Shown here piece by piece: positions 42,473 to 51,174 of a stretch of DNA of 64,000 nt. The notes beneath the pieces are model-generated. The model was not told where the DNA came from. It ran no database searches and worked only from the letters and a program-made list of their open reading frames with translations. Position 1 is the first letter of the stretch; every line of letters begins with the position of its first letter. Source of the DNA: G963663315 sp965204925. Lineage in GTDB: Bacteria; Pseudomonadota; Gammaproteobacteria; Arenicellales; Poriferihabitantaceae. The position numbers were made by a program, and so were the translations under genes. The stretch is from assembly GCA_965204925.1 (NCBI GenBank), contig OZ242021.1:434001-498000 (forward strand). Direction: 5' to 3'.

Positions 42473-43686
42473 GCGGCTCCGGACATATTTTCGATGTTGT
42501 CATTTCGGGCGCCGGCATGGTAGGCGCCGCTGCCGCCTGCCTGTTCGCCAGACACGGACTGAATGTCGCTCTGCTGGATGAAAAGGCAATCCGTACCGAT
42601 CAATGCCCGCACCCGGCCCGCTACGGCAGGGTCAGCGCCGTCAATATCGCCTGCACAAAACTGTTCATGGCGCTTGATGTATGGAGCCGTATGACAGACA
42701 AACGGGTTAGCCCCTATCGCTGCATGCGGGTACGGGAGGATAACAGCCAAACGGAAATATCATTCGAGGCGCTGGCAATGGGACAGCAACAACTGGGATT
42801 CATCATTGAAAACCGTGTCATCATTTCATCCCTGATCGAAAAACTGCGGCAGAATTACAACGTCAGGCTGTTTGAAAACACCCGGCTTCATGAACGTCAT
42901 ATCGAGGCGGACAGTTTGACATTGTTGACCGATACCAACCAGATCCTGCAATGCAGATTATTGCTGGGCGCAGACGGCGCGCAATCCAGGGTCCGGGAAA
43001 TGAGTGAAATCGATTCCCCTGTTTTCGACTATGAGCAAAATGCCATTGTCACCCGGGTCGTGACGGAAAAGACCCATGCGGCCACCGCATGGCAGATTTT
43101 CCTGCCCACCGGACCAGTCGCATTACTGCCTTTGCGAGACGGCACGAGCTCTGTCGTCTGGTCTTGCGACAACACATTCGCAAACCACGTAATGACAATG
43201 AGTGATCGGCAATTCTGCGACGCCCTTGGTTCATGCTTCGCCCGTCATGTCGGGGCGGTGACAAGCTGCGAAAGCCGCCGTGAATTTCCACTTATGCAAC
43301 AGCATGCCCGCACCTACATTGCAAAACGCACCGCATTATGCGGGGATGCCGCGCATACCACCCACCCGCTTGCCGGACTGGGCGCAAACATCGGTTTCAT
43401 GGATGCCGCCGCTATCGCACAAGTAGCGAGCGCTGCCAGGGACCGCAACGTCGACATAGGCAATCATTCCGTCCTGCGCCGTTACGAGCGCTGGAGAAAG
43501 GGAGAAAACGCGCTGGCGCTTGAAACGATGAAAGGACTGAAGACCCTGTTTTCCAAAGAACAAAAAATTTTCAGGATTGCGCGCCAGACCGGACTGGGCC
43601 TCGTTGATCATATCCCCCCGCTTAAAAACCGGCTTGCCGGATTTGCCATGGGGCTGTGCGGAGACCTCCCCGAAATCTGTAAATAA
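42469..43686 (+). CDS. UbiI/VisC-type FAD-dependent ubiquinone hydroxylase
   Basis: A second UbiH-family monooxygenase, 405 residues: 'FDVVISGAGMVGAAAACLFARHG' region for FAD, 'LLLGADGAQSRVRE' and 'TALCGDAAHTTHPLAGLGANIGFMDAA' region. Position directly after ubiH is that of E. coli ubiI (visC), which hydroxylates C5 of the ring. UbiI, UbiF and UbiL regiospecificities cannot be separated by eye, so the symbol is left open. Last gene of the ygfB-pepP-ubiH run. Confidence 0.9.
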   Translation: MSGSGHIFDVVISGAGMVGAAAACLFARHGLNVALLDEKAIRTDQCPHPARYGRVSAVNIACTKLFMALDVWSRMTDKRVSPYRCMRVREDNSQTEISFEALAMGQQQLGFIIENRVIISSLIEKLRQNYNVRLFENTRLHERHIEADSLTLLTDTNQILQCRLLLGADGAQSRVREMSEIDSPVFDYEQNAIVTRVVTEKTHAATAWQIFLPTGPVALLPLRDGTSSVVWSCDNTFANHVMTMSDRQFCDALGSCFARHVGAVTSCESRREFPLMQQHARTYIAKRTALCGDAAHTTHPLAGLGANIGFMDAAAIAQVASAARDRNVDIGNHSVLRRYERWRKGENALALETMKGLKTLFSKEQKIFRIARQTGLGLVDHIPPLKNRLAGFAMGLCGDLPEICK

Positions 43687-43813
43687 CGGCAGCCGCCGCA
43701 TGGGACCAGGCGGACCCCGGACAAATCGCCGCTGACAGGGGGCCTCCCCGGCATGCCTTGTCGGGAGCGCCTGTACGAGCGGTTCACCCGCCAAATCGCG
43801 CGCGCAAGTTCGA

Positions 43814-44098
43814 TTAAATCTTGATCGCGGCGATTACCAGTAATGACATGGCAACAATGGCGCCGATAATCCAGCGAGTGTTGGCGATATCCCGCTCCAC
43901 CAACCTGGCATACCGTTCCGACAGTTTTGCATCCCGCTCCGCCAGCCTGGCGTCCCGTTCAGCCAGCTTGGCGTCCCGCTGCGCCATCTGCTCTGCCAGT
44001 CGCGCGATATCGGTTTTGTATTCTGCTTGCCTCGTGTTCATGCGTTCCTCCAGCGCCGACAACCTCTGTGCCAATTCATGTATTGTCGGCTCACTCAT
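43814..44098 (-). CDS. Small heptad-repeat coiled-coil protein with C-terminal membrane helix
   Basis: A 94-residue hypothetical protein. Residues about 5-70 are coiled coil; within it a seven-residue unit (AERDAKL, AERDARL, AERDAKL, SERYARL, VERD) repeats almost perfectly. Residues about 75-92 are a single membrane helix ('WIIGAIVAMSLLVIAAI') at the very C-terminus, giving a tail-anchored layout. Related short tail-anchored coiled-coil proteins are common in bacterial accessory DNA, function unknown. It lies alone between ubiI (tail to tail) and fur (head to head). Confidence 0.7.
   Translation of the reverse strand: MSEPTIHELAQRLSALEERMNTRQAEYKTDIARLAEQMAQRDAKLAERDARLAERDAKLSERYARLVERDIANTRWIIGAIVAMSLLVIAAIKI
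43893..43976. repeat. 21-bp tandem repeat (4 units) inside the coiled-coil gene
   Basis: Four imperfect copies of a 21-bp unit (type CGCTCCGCCAGCCTGGCGTCC) encode the seven-residue repeats of the coiled-coil protein at 43814. The two last copies differ at only a few positions, so copy number may vary between strains. Confidence 0.75.
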
Positions 44099-44141
44099 CC
44101 GTGGATGCTAGCCTCATACCCCTCCCCCCGCAATCTTTATG

Positions 44142-44150
44142 TGCTATGAT
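44142..44150 (+). promoter_or_regulatory. Extended -10 promoter upstream of fur
   Basis: TGCTATGAT forms an extended -10 element 56 bp before the GTG start of fur. No -35 match at the proper distance. The AT-rich leader downstream contains no clear Fur box. Confidence 0.4.
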
Positions 44151-44205
44151 CGGCCCGTTCCCATAAGTTTAATGTGACAATAATAAAAAACCCCGGAATC
44201 CACAA

Positions 44206-44622
44206 GTGGACAGTTCCGACCTGAGACAGGCAGGCCTTAAAACCACGTTGCCACGGTTGCGGGTGCTGTCCGTTCTTGAGAACAGTGAAATCCGCCACCT
44301 TTCGGCAGACGAAATCTACAAAATCCTTCTACAGGATGACGGTAACATTGGTCTGGCTACCGTATATCGGGTATTAACCCAGTTCGAAGACGCCGGCCTC
44401 GTGATTCGTCACAATTTTGAAGGCGGACGCTCGGTATTCGAGTTGAACGACGTGGACCATCATGACCACATGGTATGCGTCAAGTGCGGCAGTGTGACTG
44501 AATTTTTCGACAGAAGAATAGAAGACCAGCAGGAAAAGGTGGCCTGCGATCATGGCTTCACGATCCAGGATCACTCACTTACGCTTTTCGGCGCCTGTAA
44601 AAACTGTAAGGAAAACCCGTAA
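44206..44622 (+). CDS. fur: Ferric uptake regulator Fur
   Basis: Iron-responsive repressor, 138 residues. The N-terminal winged helix includes 'LPRLRVLSVLENSEIRHLSADEIYKIL' region and the recognition part 'GLATVYRVLTQFEDAGLV'. The metal-binding C-terminal part has 'DHHDHMVCVKCGSVTEF' (HHDH and CxxC) and 'FGACKNC' near the end. The start is GTG. It is followed after 21 bp by a PfkB-family kinase. The Fur-like box before the ferric importer (4873) is its likely local target. Confidence 0.95.
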   Translation: MDSSDLRQAGLKTTLPRLRVLSVLENSEIRHLSADEIYKILLQDDGNIGLATVYRVLTQFEDAGLVIRHNFEGGRSVFELNDVDHHDHMVCVKCGSVTEFFDRRIEDQQEKVACDHGFTIQDHSLTLFGACKNCKENP

Positions 44623-44643
44623 TCCGCGCTGAAAGGACTCGCA

Positions 44644-45588
44644 ATGAGAATGCTCGTTACCGGCTCATTTGCCTACGACACGATCATGATTTTCAAGGAC
44701 CGGTTCAAAAATCATATTCTGCCCGAACAGGTGCATATTCTCAATGTCAGTTTCTTTGTCTCCGAAATGCGTCGGGAATTTGGCGGCTGTGCGGGCAACA
44801 TCTCCTGGAACCTGCATTTGCTGGGAGGGGACGCGGTTCCCATGGGCGCTACCGGAGGGGAGGACTTCGCCCCCTATCGCAAACACCTGACCGAAACCAG
44901 ATTGAATGACGAGTTTGTAACCGATATTCCCGATACCTACACAGCGCAAGCCTTCCTGACAACAGACATTGACAACAATCAGATCATCGCGTTTCATCCC
45001 GGCGCAATGAGCTATGCCCATCATAACCGGGTTGCGGATGCCGGTGAGGTCGGCCTCGGCATTGTTTCTCCGGACGGGAAAGAGGCGATGATCGAACATG
45101 CCGCACAATTTGCCGAGGGCGGCATTCCTTTCTTCTTCGATCCCGGTCAGGGTCTGCCGATGTTCAGTGGCGAAGAGCTCGACACATTCATTGATCAGGC
45201 GGCTTATGTGTGTGTCAACGATTACGAATCCGAAATGTTGATCGGGAAAACAGGCAGATCGCTGCAACAGATAGCGCACAAGGTCAAGGCGTTGATTGTC
45301 ACACGGGGCAGCAACGGCTCCGATATCTATACGGACGGACAACAGTTTCACATCGACCCGATCGCGGTCTCGCAGGTCAGGGATCCTACCGGTTGCGGCG
45401 ACGCGTTCCGCGCGGGGCTGCTGTTTGGCGTCTCCAGGCAATGGGACTGGTTATCAACGGGGCGGCTCGCCTCACTGATGGGTGGAGTCAAAATCGAACA
45501 GCCCGGCACACAGAACCACAAGCCGACAAAAAGTGATCTTGAAGCGCGTTACAAGGAAAATTTCGGCGATCAGATAACGCTTGGCTGA
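44644..45588 (+). CDS. PfkB-family carbohydrate/adenosine kinase
   Basis: A 314-residue ribokinase-fold kinase. It has 'REFGGCAGNISWNLHLLGG' (substrate-binding Gly-Gly), 'ALIVTRGSNGSDIYTDG' and the catalytic-base motif 'RDPTGCGDAFRAGLLFG' with Asp in GCGD. It belongs to a proteobacterial subgroup often annotated as adenosine kinase; the true substrate is not shown. AAGGA precedes the ATG. It ends 19 bp inside the convergent purF gene. Confidence 0.88.
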   Translation: MRMLVTGSFAYDTIMIFKDRFKNHILPEQVHILNVSFFVSEMRREFGGCAGNISWNLHLLGGDAVPMGATGGEDFAPYRKHLTETRLNDEFVTDIPDTYTAQAFLTTDIDNNQIIAFHPGAMSYAHHNRVADAGEVGLGIVSPDGKEAMIEHAAQFAEGGIPFFFDPGQGLPMFSGEELDTFIDQAAYVCVNDYESEMLIGKTGRSLQQIAHKVKALIVTRGSNGSDIYTDGQQFHIDPIAVSQVRDPTGCGDAFRAGLLFGVSRQWDWLSTGRLASLMGGVKIEQPGTQNHKPTKSDLEARYKENFGDQITLG

Positions 45589-47144
45589 CAGTCAGGCGAA
45601 CCGGAATGCGGGCCTGAACCGTCCCCTTCATCAACATCCGTAACATCCGACAGGTCCAGTTCGTTTTTACTGTTTGATCGCGCGCCATCACTACGCATCC
45701 GGTCCACGAGATTCAGGTATTCGACGGATACATCGCCCGTAACATAGTTGCCGTCGAAGCAGGAGGTATCGAATTCCCGGATTGCCGGGTTGCATTGCCG
45801 GACGGCCTCAACCAGGTCGTCAAGGTCTTGGTAAATCAGATTGTCTGCGCCAATTTCATCACATACCTGCGAATCGGTTCGGTTGCTCGCTACCAGCTCG
45901 GAGCGGGAAGGCATGTCAATTCCATAAACATTGGCATAACGGACGGGAGGAGCCGCGGACGCAAAATAAACCTTGTTCGCGCCTGCTTCCCGGGCCAGTT
46001 CAATAATCTGCCGGGAGGTGGTGCCGCGAACAATCGAATCATCAACCAGCAACACATTCTTGCCGTCGAATTCCGAAGTTATGGTGTTGAGCTTTTGTCT
46101 GACGGATTTCCGCCGCCGGGTCTGACCCGACATGATGAAGGTACGGCCAATGTAACGATTTTTGATGAATCCTTCGCGGTACGGGATTCCCATCACCTTC
46201 GCTACTTCCAGGGCTGCAGTGCGGCTGGTATCGGGAACCGGAATAATCACCTCAATATCATGTTGAGGCCAGTCCCGTTTCAGCTTCCGGCCAAGATACT
46301 GTCCCATATTGATTCTGGACCGATAGACCGAAACACCATCCAGAATCGAGTCAGGTCTTGCCAGATATACGTATTCGAAAATACAGGGCGTATGTCTCGG
46401 GTTGTCAACACATATGGAAGAATGAACCCGGCCCTGCAAATCGACCAGCACGGCCTCCCCGGGGGCAATATCCCGCACCAGCCTGTAACCAAGCACATCC
46501 AGGGCCACACTCTCTGAAGCGAAAATATGAGAGGTATCCTCCTTGTCCTGGCGGACTCCGTATACCAGGGGACGGATTCCACAGGGATCCCGAAATGCCA
46601 CAATACCGACTCCGACGATCATTGCGGTAACGGCATAGGCCCCCCGGCAACGGCGAAACACGCCCCCGACCGCACGAAACACATCCCGGGGCGCAGCGCG
46701 CAAACTGGATCCTCCGATCGCTTCTTTCAGTTCGTGGGCCAGGATATTCAGTAGCACCTCGGAGTCGGAAGAAGTATTGAGTTGGCGCAGGTCCTGTTTG
46801 AACAATTCATCCCGAAGCGCATCGGCATTGGTCAGATTTCCGTTATGGGCAAGTGCGATACCGAATGGCGAGTTGACATAAAAAGGTTGTGATTCAGCCC
46901 GCGAATCACTACCCGCAGTCGGGTAGCGGACATGACCGATACCCGTGGCGCCGCACAGCTGAACCATATGGCGGGTATGAAAAACATCGCGCACCAGTCC
47001 GTTATCCTTGCGCAGATAAACCCGGTTTCCGTCACTGGTTATGATCCCCGCGGAGTCCTGGCCGCGATGCTGTACCACAGTCAAGCCGTCGTACAACGCC
47101 TGGTTGACAGATGTGTTGCCCTGTATGCCAATGAGTCCGCACAT
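45570..47144 (-). CDS. purF: Amidophosphoribosyltransferase
   Basis: First committed enzyme of purine synthesis. The 524-residue protein has the Ntn glutaminase Cys2 directly after Met ('MCGLIGIQG'), 'TGIGHVRYPTAG', 'ALAHNGNLTNA', and the phosphoribosyltransferase PRPP loop 'NVLLVDDSIVRGTTSRQI'. It terminates the conserved truA-trpF-accD-folC-dedD-cvpA-purF block, following cvpA by 8 bp. Confidence 0.97.
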   Translation of the reverse strand: MCGLIGIQGNTSVNQALYDGLTVVQHRGQDSAGIITSDGNRVYLRKDNGLVRDVFHTRHMVQLCGATGIGHVRYPTAGSDSRAESQPFYVNSPFGIALAHNGNLTNADALRDELFKQDLRQLNTSSDSEVLLNILAHELKEAIGGSSLRAAPRDVFRAVGGVFRRCRGAYAVTAMIVGVGIVAFRDPCGIRPLVYGVRQDKEDTSHIFASESVALDVLGYRLVRDIAPGEAVLVDLQGRVHSSICVDNPRHTPCIFEYVYLARPDSILDGVSVYRSRINMGQYLGRKLKRDWPQHDIEVIIPVPDTSRTAALEVAKVMGIPYREGFIKNRYIGRTFIMSGQTRRRKSVRQKLNTITSEFDGKNVLLVDDSIVRGTTSRQIIELAREAGANKVYFASAAPPVRYANVYGIDMPSRSELVASNRTDSQVCDEIGADNLIYQDLDDLVEAVRQCNPAIREFDTSCFDGNYVTGDVSVEYLNLVDRMRSDGARSNSKNELDLSDVTDVDEGDGSGPHSGSPDCQPSVI

Positions 47145-47152
47145 AACCGCAA

Positions 47153-47644
47153 TCAGTTTGCAATGGTTGCCATATAATCGGCGAGTTCAGCCGGTAACAG
47201 GAGAAGTATCCACTCAATAACCGGATTGAAATAATCTGTCAGTAGTGATTCCTGCCACCAAGGCTTCACAGTAAAACCCATGAAGGCGGCCACAACGATC
47301 AGCAGGGCTACAATCACGACTCCCCTCAAGAAACCGAATAACAAGCCCAGGGAGCGATCAACTCCGGAGATCCCGGTCACCGCCAACAGACGATACAACA
47401 AGTGGCTGACGAGGGAAAATAAAATCAGGGAAGCAATAAAAATACCGGAAAAGGCGATGACTACGCGAAACGGCAGTTGAGTGATGTAGTTTTCCAGGTA
47501 ACCTGCTCCGGTGACTGCATGGGTATAGGCAATCCATAATGCGCCCAACCATGAAAACAGCGACAGAATTTCCCGGATGAACCCTCGCGCCAGCCCTATC
47601 GACAATGAAATCAGAATAATCGCAAGAATGGCAATGTCGATCAT
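47153..47644 (-). CDS. cvpA: CvpA family membrane protein
   Basis: A 163-residue inner-membrane protein with four hydrophobic segments ('IAILAIILISLSIGLARGF' at the start, 'ALWIAYTHAV', 'VVIAFSGIFIASLILFSLVSHLLYRL' region, 'GVVIVALLIVVAAFMG'). CvpA is needed for colicin V production in E. coli and for envelope stress or bile resistance in others; the mechanism is unknown. It occupies its normal place before purF. Confidence 0.94.
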   Translation of the reverse strand: MIDIAILAIILISLSIGLARGFIREILSLFSWLGALWIAYTHAVTGAGYLENYITQLPFRVVIAFSGIFIASLILFSLVSHLLYRLLAVTGISGVDRSLGLLFGFLRGVVIVALLIVVAAFMGFTVKPWWQESLLTDYFNPVIEWILLLLPAELADYMATIAN

Positions 47645-47665
47645 TTCGTTATCCGGGCGGATTAA

Positions 47666-48277
47666 TCAGGGCGCCTGCTCGGTGACGTACACCTTCTCAT
47701 GAGTCAGGTTTTTTGCCTGGAGCCTGGCTTGTTCGGCTTTTTCCCGGTCGTAGTAGGGTCCGAGCCATACACGAACCCCCGTGGCGCTGGATGTCTGTAC
47801 TTCAGTATGACGCACATCAAGTCCATGATCTGCAAGCAATTTCGATATCGAATCGACATTCCTGATATTGACATAAGTACCCACGCGAACAAACCAGGCT
47901 TGTCCGCCGGGCGCAGTGGAACCGGCGGCCGGAGCCACGGCTGCCTGCTGCCCTGTACGGTCGCCGCCCGGCCGCGGCCGTTCATTGCCCTGCCCGCTCT
48001 CGCGGTCCTCCCGGCTGACAGCGAAAGTGGCTTGTTGTCCCGACTGTGGGCGGGTTTTGCCAGTATCAATCGCAGTCGCAGGTTCGGCTGGCGGGCTTTC
48101 CGCCAGGCCATCCTGCCCACTTGCCGCATTCCCGTGATCACCGATCGGGGCGCCCTTTTCAGGCGAAGGCAACAGCAACGGAGTGACCACCACGATAAAT
48201 GTAACAATAACAACTGCACCTGTCAGCCGATACCGGAGTGCATATCCGGGCTGCGGTTTTGTTTGTTTTATAGCCAT
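47666..48277 (-). CDS. dedD: SPOR-domain protein (DedD-like)
   Basis: A 203-residue bitopic protein: short cytoplasmic tail, one membrane helix (about 17-36, 'LTGAVVIVTFIVVVTPLLL'), a Pro/Gly/Ala-rich linker and a SPOR domain (about 125-200, 'AWFVRVGTYVNIRNVDSISKLLADHG' region, 'RVWLGPYYDREKAE'). Septal peptidoglycan binding is expected. Placement between folC and cvpA is that of DedD. The start overlaps the end of folC by 10 bp. Confidence 0.9.
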   Translation of the reverse strand: MAIKQTKPQPGYALRYRLTGAVVIVTFIVVVTPLLLPSPEKGAPIGDHGNAASGQDGLAESPPAEPATAIDTGKTRPQSGQQATFAVSREDRESGQGNERPRPGGDRTGQQAAVAPAAGSTAPGGQAWFVRVGTYVNIRNVDSISKLLADHGLDVRHTEVQTSSATGVRVWLGPYYDREKAEQARLQAKNLTHEKVYVTEQAP

Positions 48278-49569
48278 TTATCGCCTTCCAGACCTGCAAG
48301 TATATCACCGACCAGATAAAATGAGCCAAACACTACCACCCGGTCCCTTGCTTTCGCGCGACAAATCGCATCGCGCCAGGCGTGTGCAGGACAGTCATGG
48401 CACACCGGCGCTGCATCTGGCAGGACTGCCGTTATTTTTCCGCAAAGCGTCTGCGAAGACTGCCCCCGCTGCCCGCCCAGAGTAGCCAGGATCCACTGAT
48501 CAATGACCGCGGCCATTGCAGCAATGATCCTTTCCGCCGCCTTGTCTCGCAGTATACCCAGCACTGCGATCGTTCGCCCCGCACAGGGCCGTTGTTGCAG
48601 CCACGCGGCCAGTTGCCGGGCCGAATCTTCATTGTGGGCGACATCCACGATGACCTCCGGGGATTGCCGGATGACCTGACAACGCGCCGCCAGCCGGCAT
48701 TTGTCGAGTCCTGCTTGCAAGTCGGCGACATCCAGGCGCGTATGCCTGCTGCTGACAGCCAGTACAGCTGCCACGCCGGCGAGATTGGCTTTCTGGCAAT
48801 CGCCCTGCAAGGGCGTAAATAACTGTTCGAGCCGTTGCCAGGAGGCAGGAACGGCAGCGTGATCACTGCTCCAGTCGATCGCTCCCTGGCGCGCGCCGCA
48901 AAAATGATAATCCCGGTGCGCCACAATGAAAGTGGCCCGCTTCTGTCCGGCAATATCAATCAGGCTGGCCGGAACATCGCTGCCGGCATAGACAGCGATC
49001 CCGTTTTGCTTGATGACACCCGCTTTTTCCGCGGCGATTTTCTCCCGATCGGAACCCAGCCAGCGCTCGTGATCGAGCCCGATCGAAGTAATCAGGACCA
49101 CATCATTATGCACCATATTGACCGCATCGAGCCGTCCCCCCATACCCACCTCAAGCAACGCAACCTCGACCCGGTACCTGTGAAAAATAATGAGTGCGCA
49201 CAACGTACTGTATTCGAACCAGGTCAGCGGAATGTCATTGCGAAATGACTCAATGCGACAAAACGCATCACAGATTTCATGGTCGGAAACAGCCTGCCCG
49301 CAAATTCTGATACGTTCGTTATAGCGCACAAGATGCGGCGAAGTATAAGCTCCGGTGCGCTGGCCGCCTTGTCGAAAAACAGCCTCCAGCATACTGATTG
49401 ACGACCCTTTGCCATTGGTGCCGGCCACGACAATCGTGTACCCTCGGCGCTCCCCTCCGAGCCGGCTCCAGACCCGGGTAATGCGGTCAAGCGAGAGGTC
49501 AATGGCGCGCAAATGCTGTCTTTGGATATGCGCCAGCCAGTCCTTCAGTGTATAGGACCTGAATCCCAC
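48268..49569 (-). CDS. folC: Dihydrofolate / folylpolyglutamate synthase
   Basis: FolC adds L-Glu to dihydropteroate and polyglutamates to folates. The product (about 433 residues from a GTG start) has 'IVVAGTNGKGSSISMLEAVF' (P-loop), 'HLVRYNERI', 'LLEVGMGGRLDAVN' and 'VDVAHNEDSARQLAAWL'. A longer frame to 49641 overlaps accD and is less likely; TTG at 49578 is a further option. Order accD-folC-dedD is conserved. Confidence 0.93.
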   Translation of the reverse strand: MGFRSYTLKDWLAHIQRQHLRAIDLSLDRITRVWSRLGGERRGYTIVVAGTNGKGSSISMLEAVFRQGGQRTGAYTSPHLVRYNERIRICGQAVSDHEICDAFCRIESFRNDIPLTWFEYSTLCALIIFHRYRVEVALLEVGMGGRLDAVNMVHNDVVLITSIGLDHERWLGSDREKIAAEKAGVIKQNGIAVYAGSDVPASLIDIAGQKRATFIVAHRDYHFCGARQGAIDWSSDHAAVPASWQRLEQLFTPLQGDCQKANLAGVAAVLAVSSRHTRLDVADLQAGLDKCRLAARCQVIRQSPEVIVDVAHNEDSARQLAAWLQQRPCAGRTIAVLGILRDKAAERIIAAMAAVIDQWILATLGGQRGQSSQTLCGKITAVLPDAAPVCHDCPAHAWRDAICRAKARDRVVVFGSFYLVGDILAGLEGDKWL

Positions 49570-49597
49570 CTCATTCAACCCGCTTGTGCGCTCGTTG

Positions 49598-50497
49598 TCA
49601 GGAATCCGCCGCGTCCTCCGGCAGCGGAGCGGCGCGGTCAACGCTGCCGAATCCCAGCTTGTCGAGCAGGGACGAAACGCGATCGGCCATGTTGCGGCGA
49701 TCGACGATCATGTCGATGGCGCCATGATCAAGCAGAAACTCCGACCGCTGGAAACCATCCGGCAGGGTCTCACGAACCGTTTGCTCAATAACCCGGGGAC
49801 CGGCAAATCCTACCAGCGCATTGGGCTCCGCAATGATAATGTCTCCCAGCATCGCCAGACTGGCGGAAACCCCTCCCATGGTCGGGTTTGTCAGTACCGA
49901 CAGGTAAGGAATACCCTGTTCTTTCAACTTTGCAATGGCCGCTGTGGTTTTTGCCATCTGCATCAGTGAAAACAGGGCCTCCTGCATCCTGGCTCCTCCC
50001 GAAGCGGAAAAACAGACCAGTGGCTGACGCTGATCCATACTGGCATGGACCGCCTGCACAAAGCGCTCACCGACTACCGAACCCATCGACCCACCCATGA
50101 ACCTGAACTCGAAAGCCGCAGCAGTAATATTTCTCCCGTTCAGTTGACCGGCAGCGCAGAGCAGCGCTTCCGACGATTGACTTGATTTTGCCGAATCGAC
50201 CAGACGGTCGCGGTACCTCTTGCTATCCCGGAATTTCAGGACATCGACCGGATGCACCTCCTCGCCGATCCACCGGATCGAACCCTCGTCAAGAAAGGAT
50301 TCGAGCCGGGCCTTGGCGTCAATATACATGTGGCAATTACATTTCGGACAGACCTGCAGGCCCAGTTGCAATTCCACCGCATAGACCACCGCCTGACACC
50401 CGCTGCATTTGTTCCACAAGCCCTCGGGAACCCCCTTCCTGTGAATTCTGCCAACCGTTTTGATTTTCGGCGGAAGTATCTTGTCGAACCAGTTCAT
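49598..50497 (-). CDS. accD: Acetyl-CoA carboxylase carboxyltransferase subunit beta
   Basis: AccD transfers the carboxyl group from carboxybiotin to acetyl-CoA with AccA. The 299 residues have the N-terminal zinc ribbon (CSGC ... CPKC, about 32-55) and the crotonase-like core with 'CFSASGGARMQEALFSLMQM' region, 'TNPTMGGVSASLAMLGD' and 'GFAGPRVIEQTV'. It follows trpF by 15 bp. accB and accC are at 21-23 kb; accA is not in the window. Confidence 0.96.
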   Translation of the reverse strand: MNWFDKILPPKIKTVGRIHRKGVPEGLWNKCSGCQAVVYAVELQLGLQVCPKCNCHMYIDAKARLESFLDEGSIRWIGEEVHPVDVLKFRDSKRYRDRLVDSAKSSQSSEALLCAAGQLNGRNITAAAFEFRFMGGSMGSVVGERFVQAVHASMDQRQPLVCFSASGGARMQEALFSLMQMAKTTAAIAKLKEQGIPYLSVLTNPTMGGVSASLAMLGDIIIAEPNALVGFAGPRVIEQTVRETLPDGFQRSEFLLDHGAIDMIVDRRNMADRVSSLLDKLGFGSVDRAAPLPEDAADS

Positions 50498-50512
50498 CCG
50501 GTTGTTCCGGTT

Positions 50513-51166
50513 TCAGAAGCTGTTGCGGACGGCGGTTCGAACATGCTCGCAAAAGCGGGTAATCTTTTGCAGATCCTTGCGCCCGTCGGTCTCCACCCCG
50601 CTGCTGACATCGACAACATGGGGGCGAACAATTGAAATCGCCTGTTCCACATTGCCGGGATGCAAGCCTCCCGCCAGAACAAGTGGCTTGTGGCCCTCGT
50701 ATCTTACGGCTCCCCAGTCGAACGACTGCCCGCTGCCGCCATAAACGCTATCTATCCGGCTATCGAGCAGAATGGCCCGCGCATCGGGGTACTGCTCCTC
50801 GATCAGAGGTAAATCGAGCGTTCGACCGACCCGCACAGCCTTGATATAGGGCAGGCCAAAGCTGCGGCAGAATGCGGCCGGCTCATCGCCGTGAAACTGG
50901 ATGTAGTCGAGATCGACGGAATGCAGTATAGCGTCCAGAAACGCCTTTTCAGGATTGACCACAACGCCTACCCGGGATATCGGAGGCTTGATTGCCCGCT
51001 CGATGGAAACGGCTTGTTCAATGGTCAGATTCCTTTTGCTGGGTGAGTAGAACATGAAGCCGACGGCATCGGCGCCGGCATTCATTGCATGAACTGCCGT
51101 TGCCGATGAAGTTACACCGCAAATTTTGATTTTTACCGTTGAGGGCTGAGCGTCCGTCAGAATCAT
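50513..51166 (-). CDS. trpF: Phosphoribosylanthranilate isomerase
   Basis: TrpF rearranges PRA in tryptophan synthesis. From MILTDAQPS it has 217 residues with the barrel motifs 'KIKICGVTSS' (catalytic Cys), 'GADAVGFMFYSPSKRNL', 'DYIQFHGDEPAAFC', 'ILLDSRIDSVYGGSGQSFDWG' region with the catalytic Asp, and 'VDVSSGVET'. The longer open frame upstream runs antisense-like through truA's end and is not conserved. Confidence 0.95.
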   Translation of the reverse strand: MILTDAQPSTVKIKICGVTSSATAVHAMNAGADAVGFMFYSPSKRNLTIEQAVSIERAIKPPISRVGVVVNPEKAFLDAILHSVDLDYIQFHGDEPAAFCRSFGLPYIKAVRVGRTLDLPLIEEQYPDARAILLDSRIDSVYGGSGQSFDWGAVRYEGHKPLVLAGGLHPGNVEQAISIVRPHVVDVSSGVETDGRKDLQKITRFCEHVRTAVRNSF

Positions 51167-51174
51167 GCCGCATT

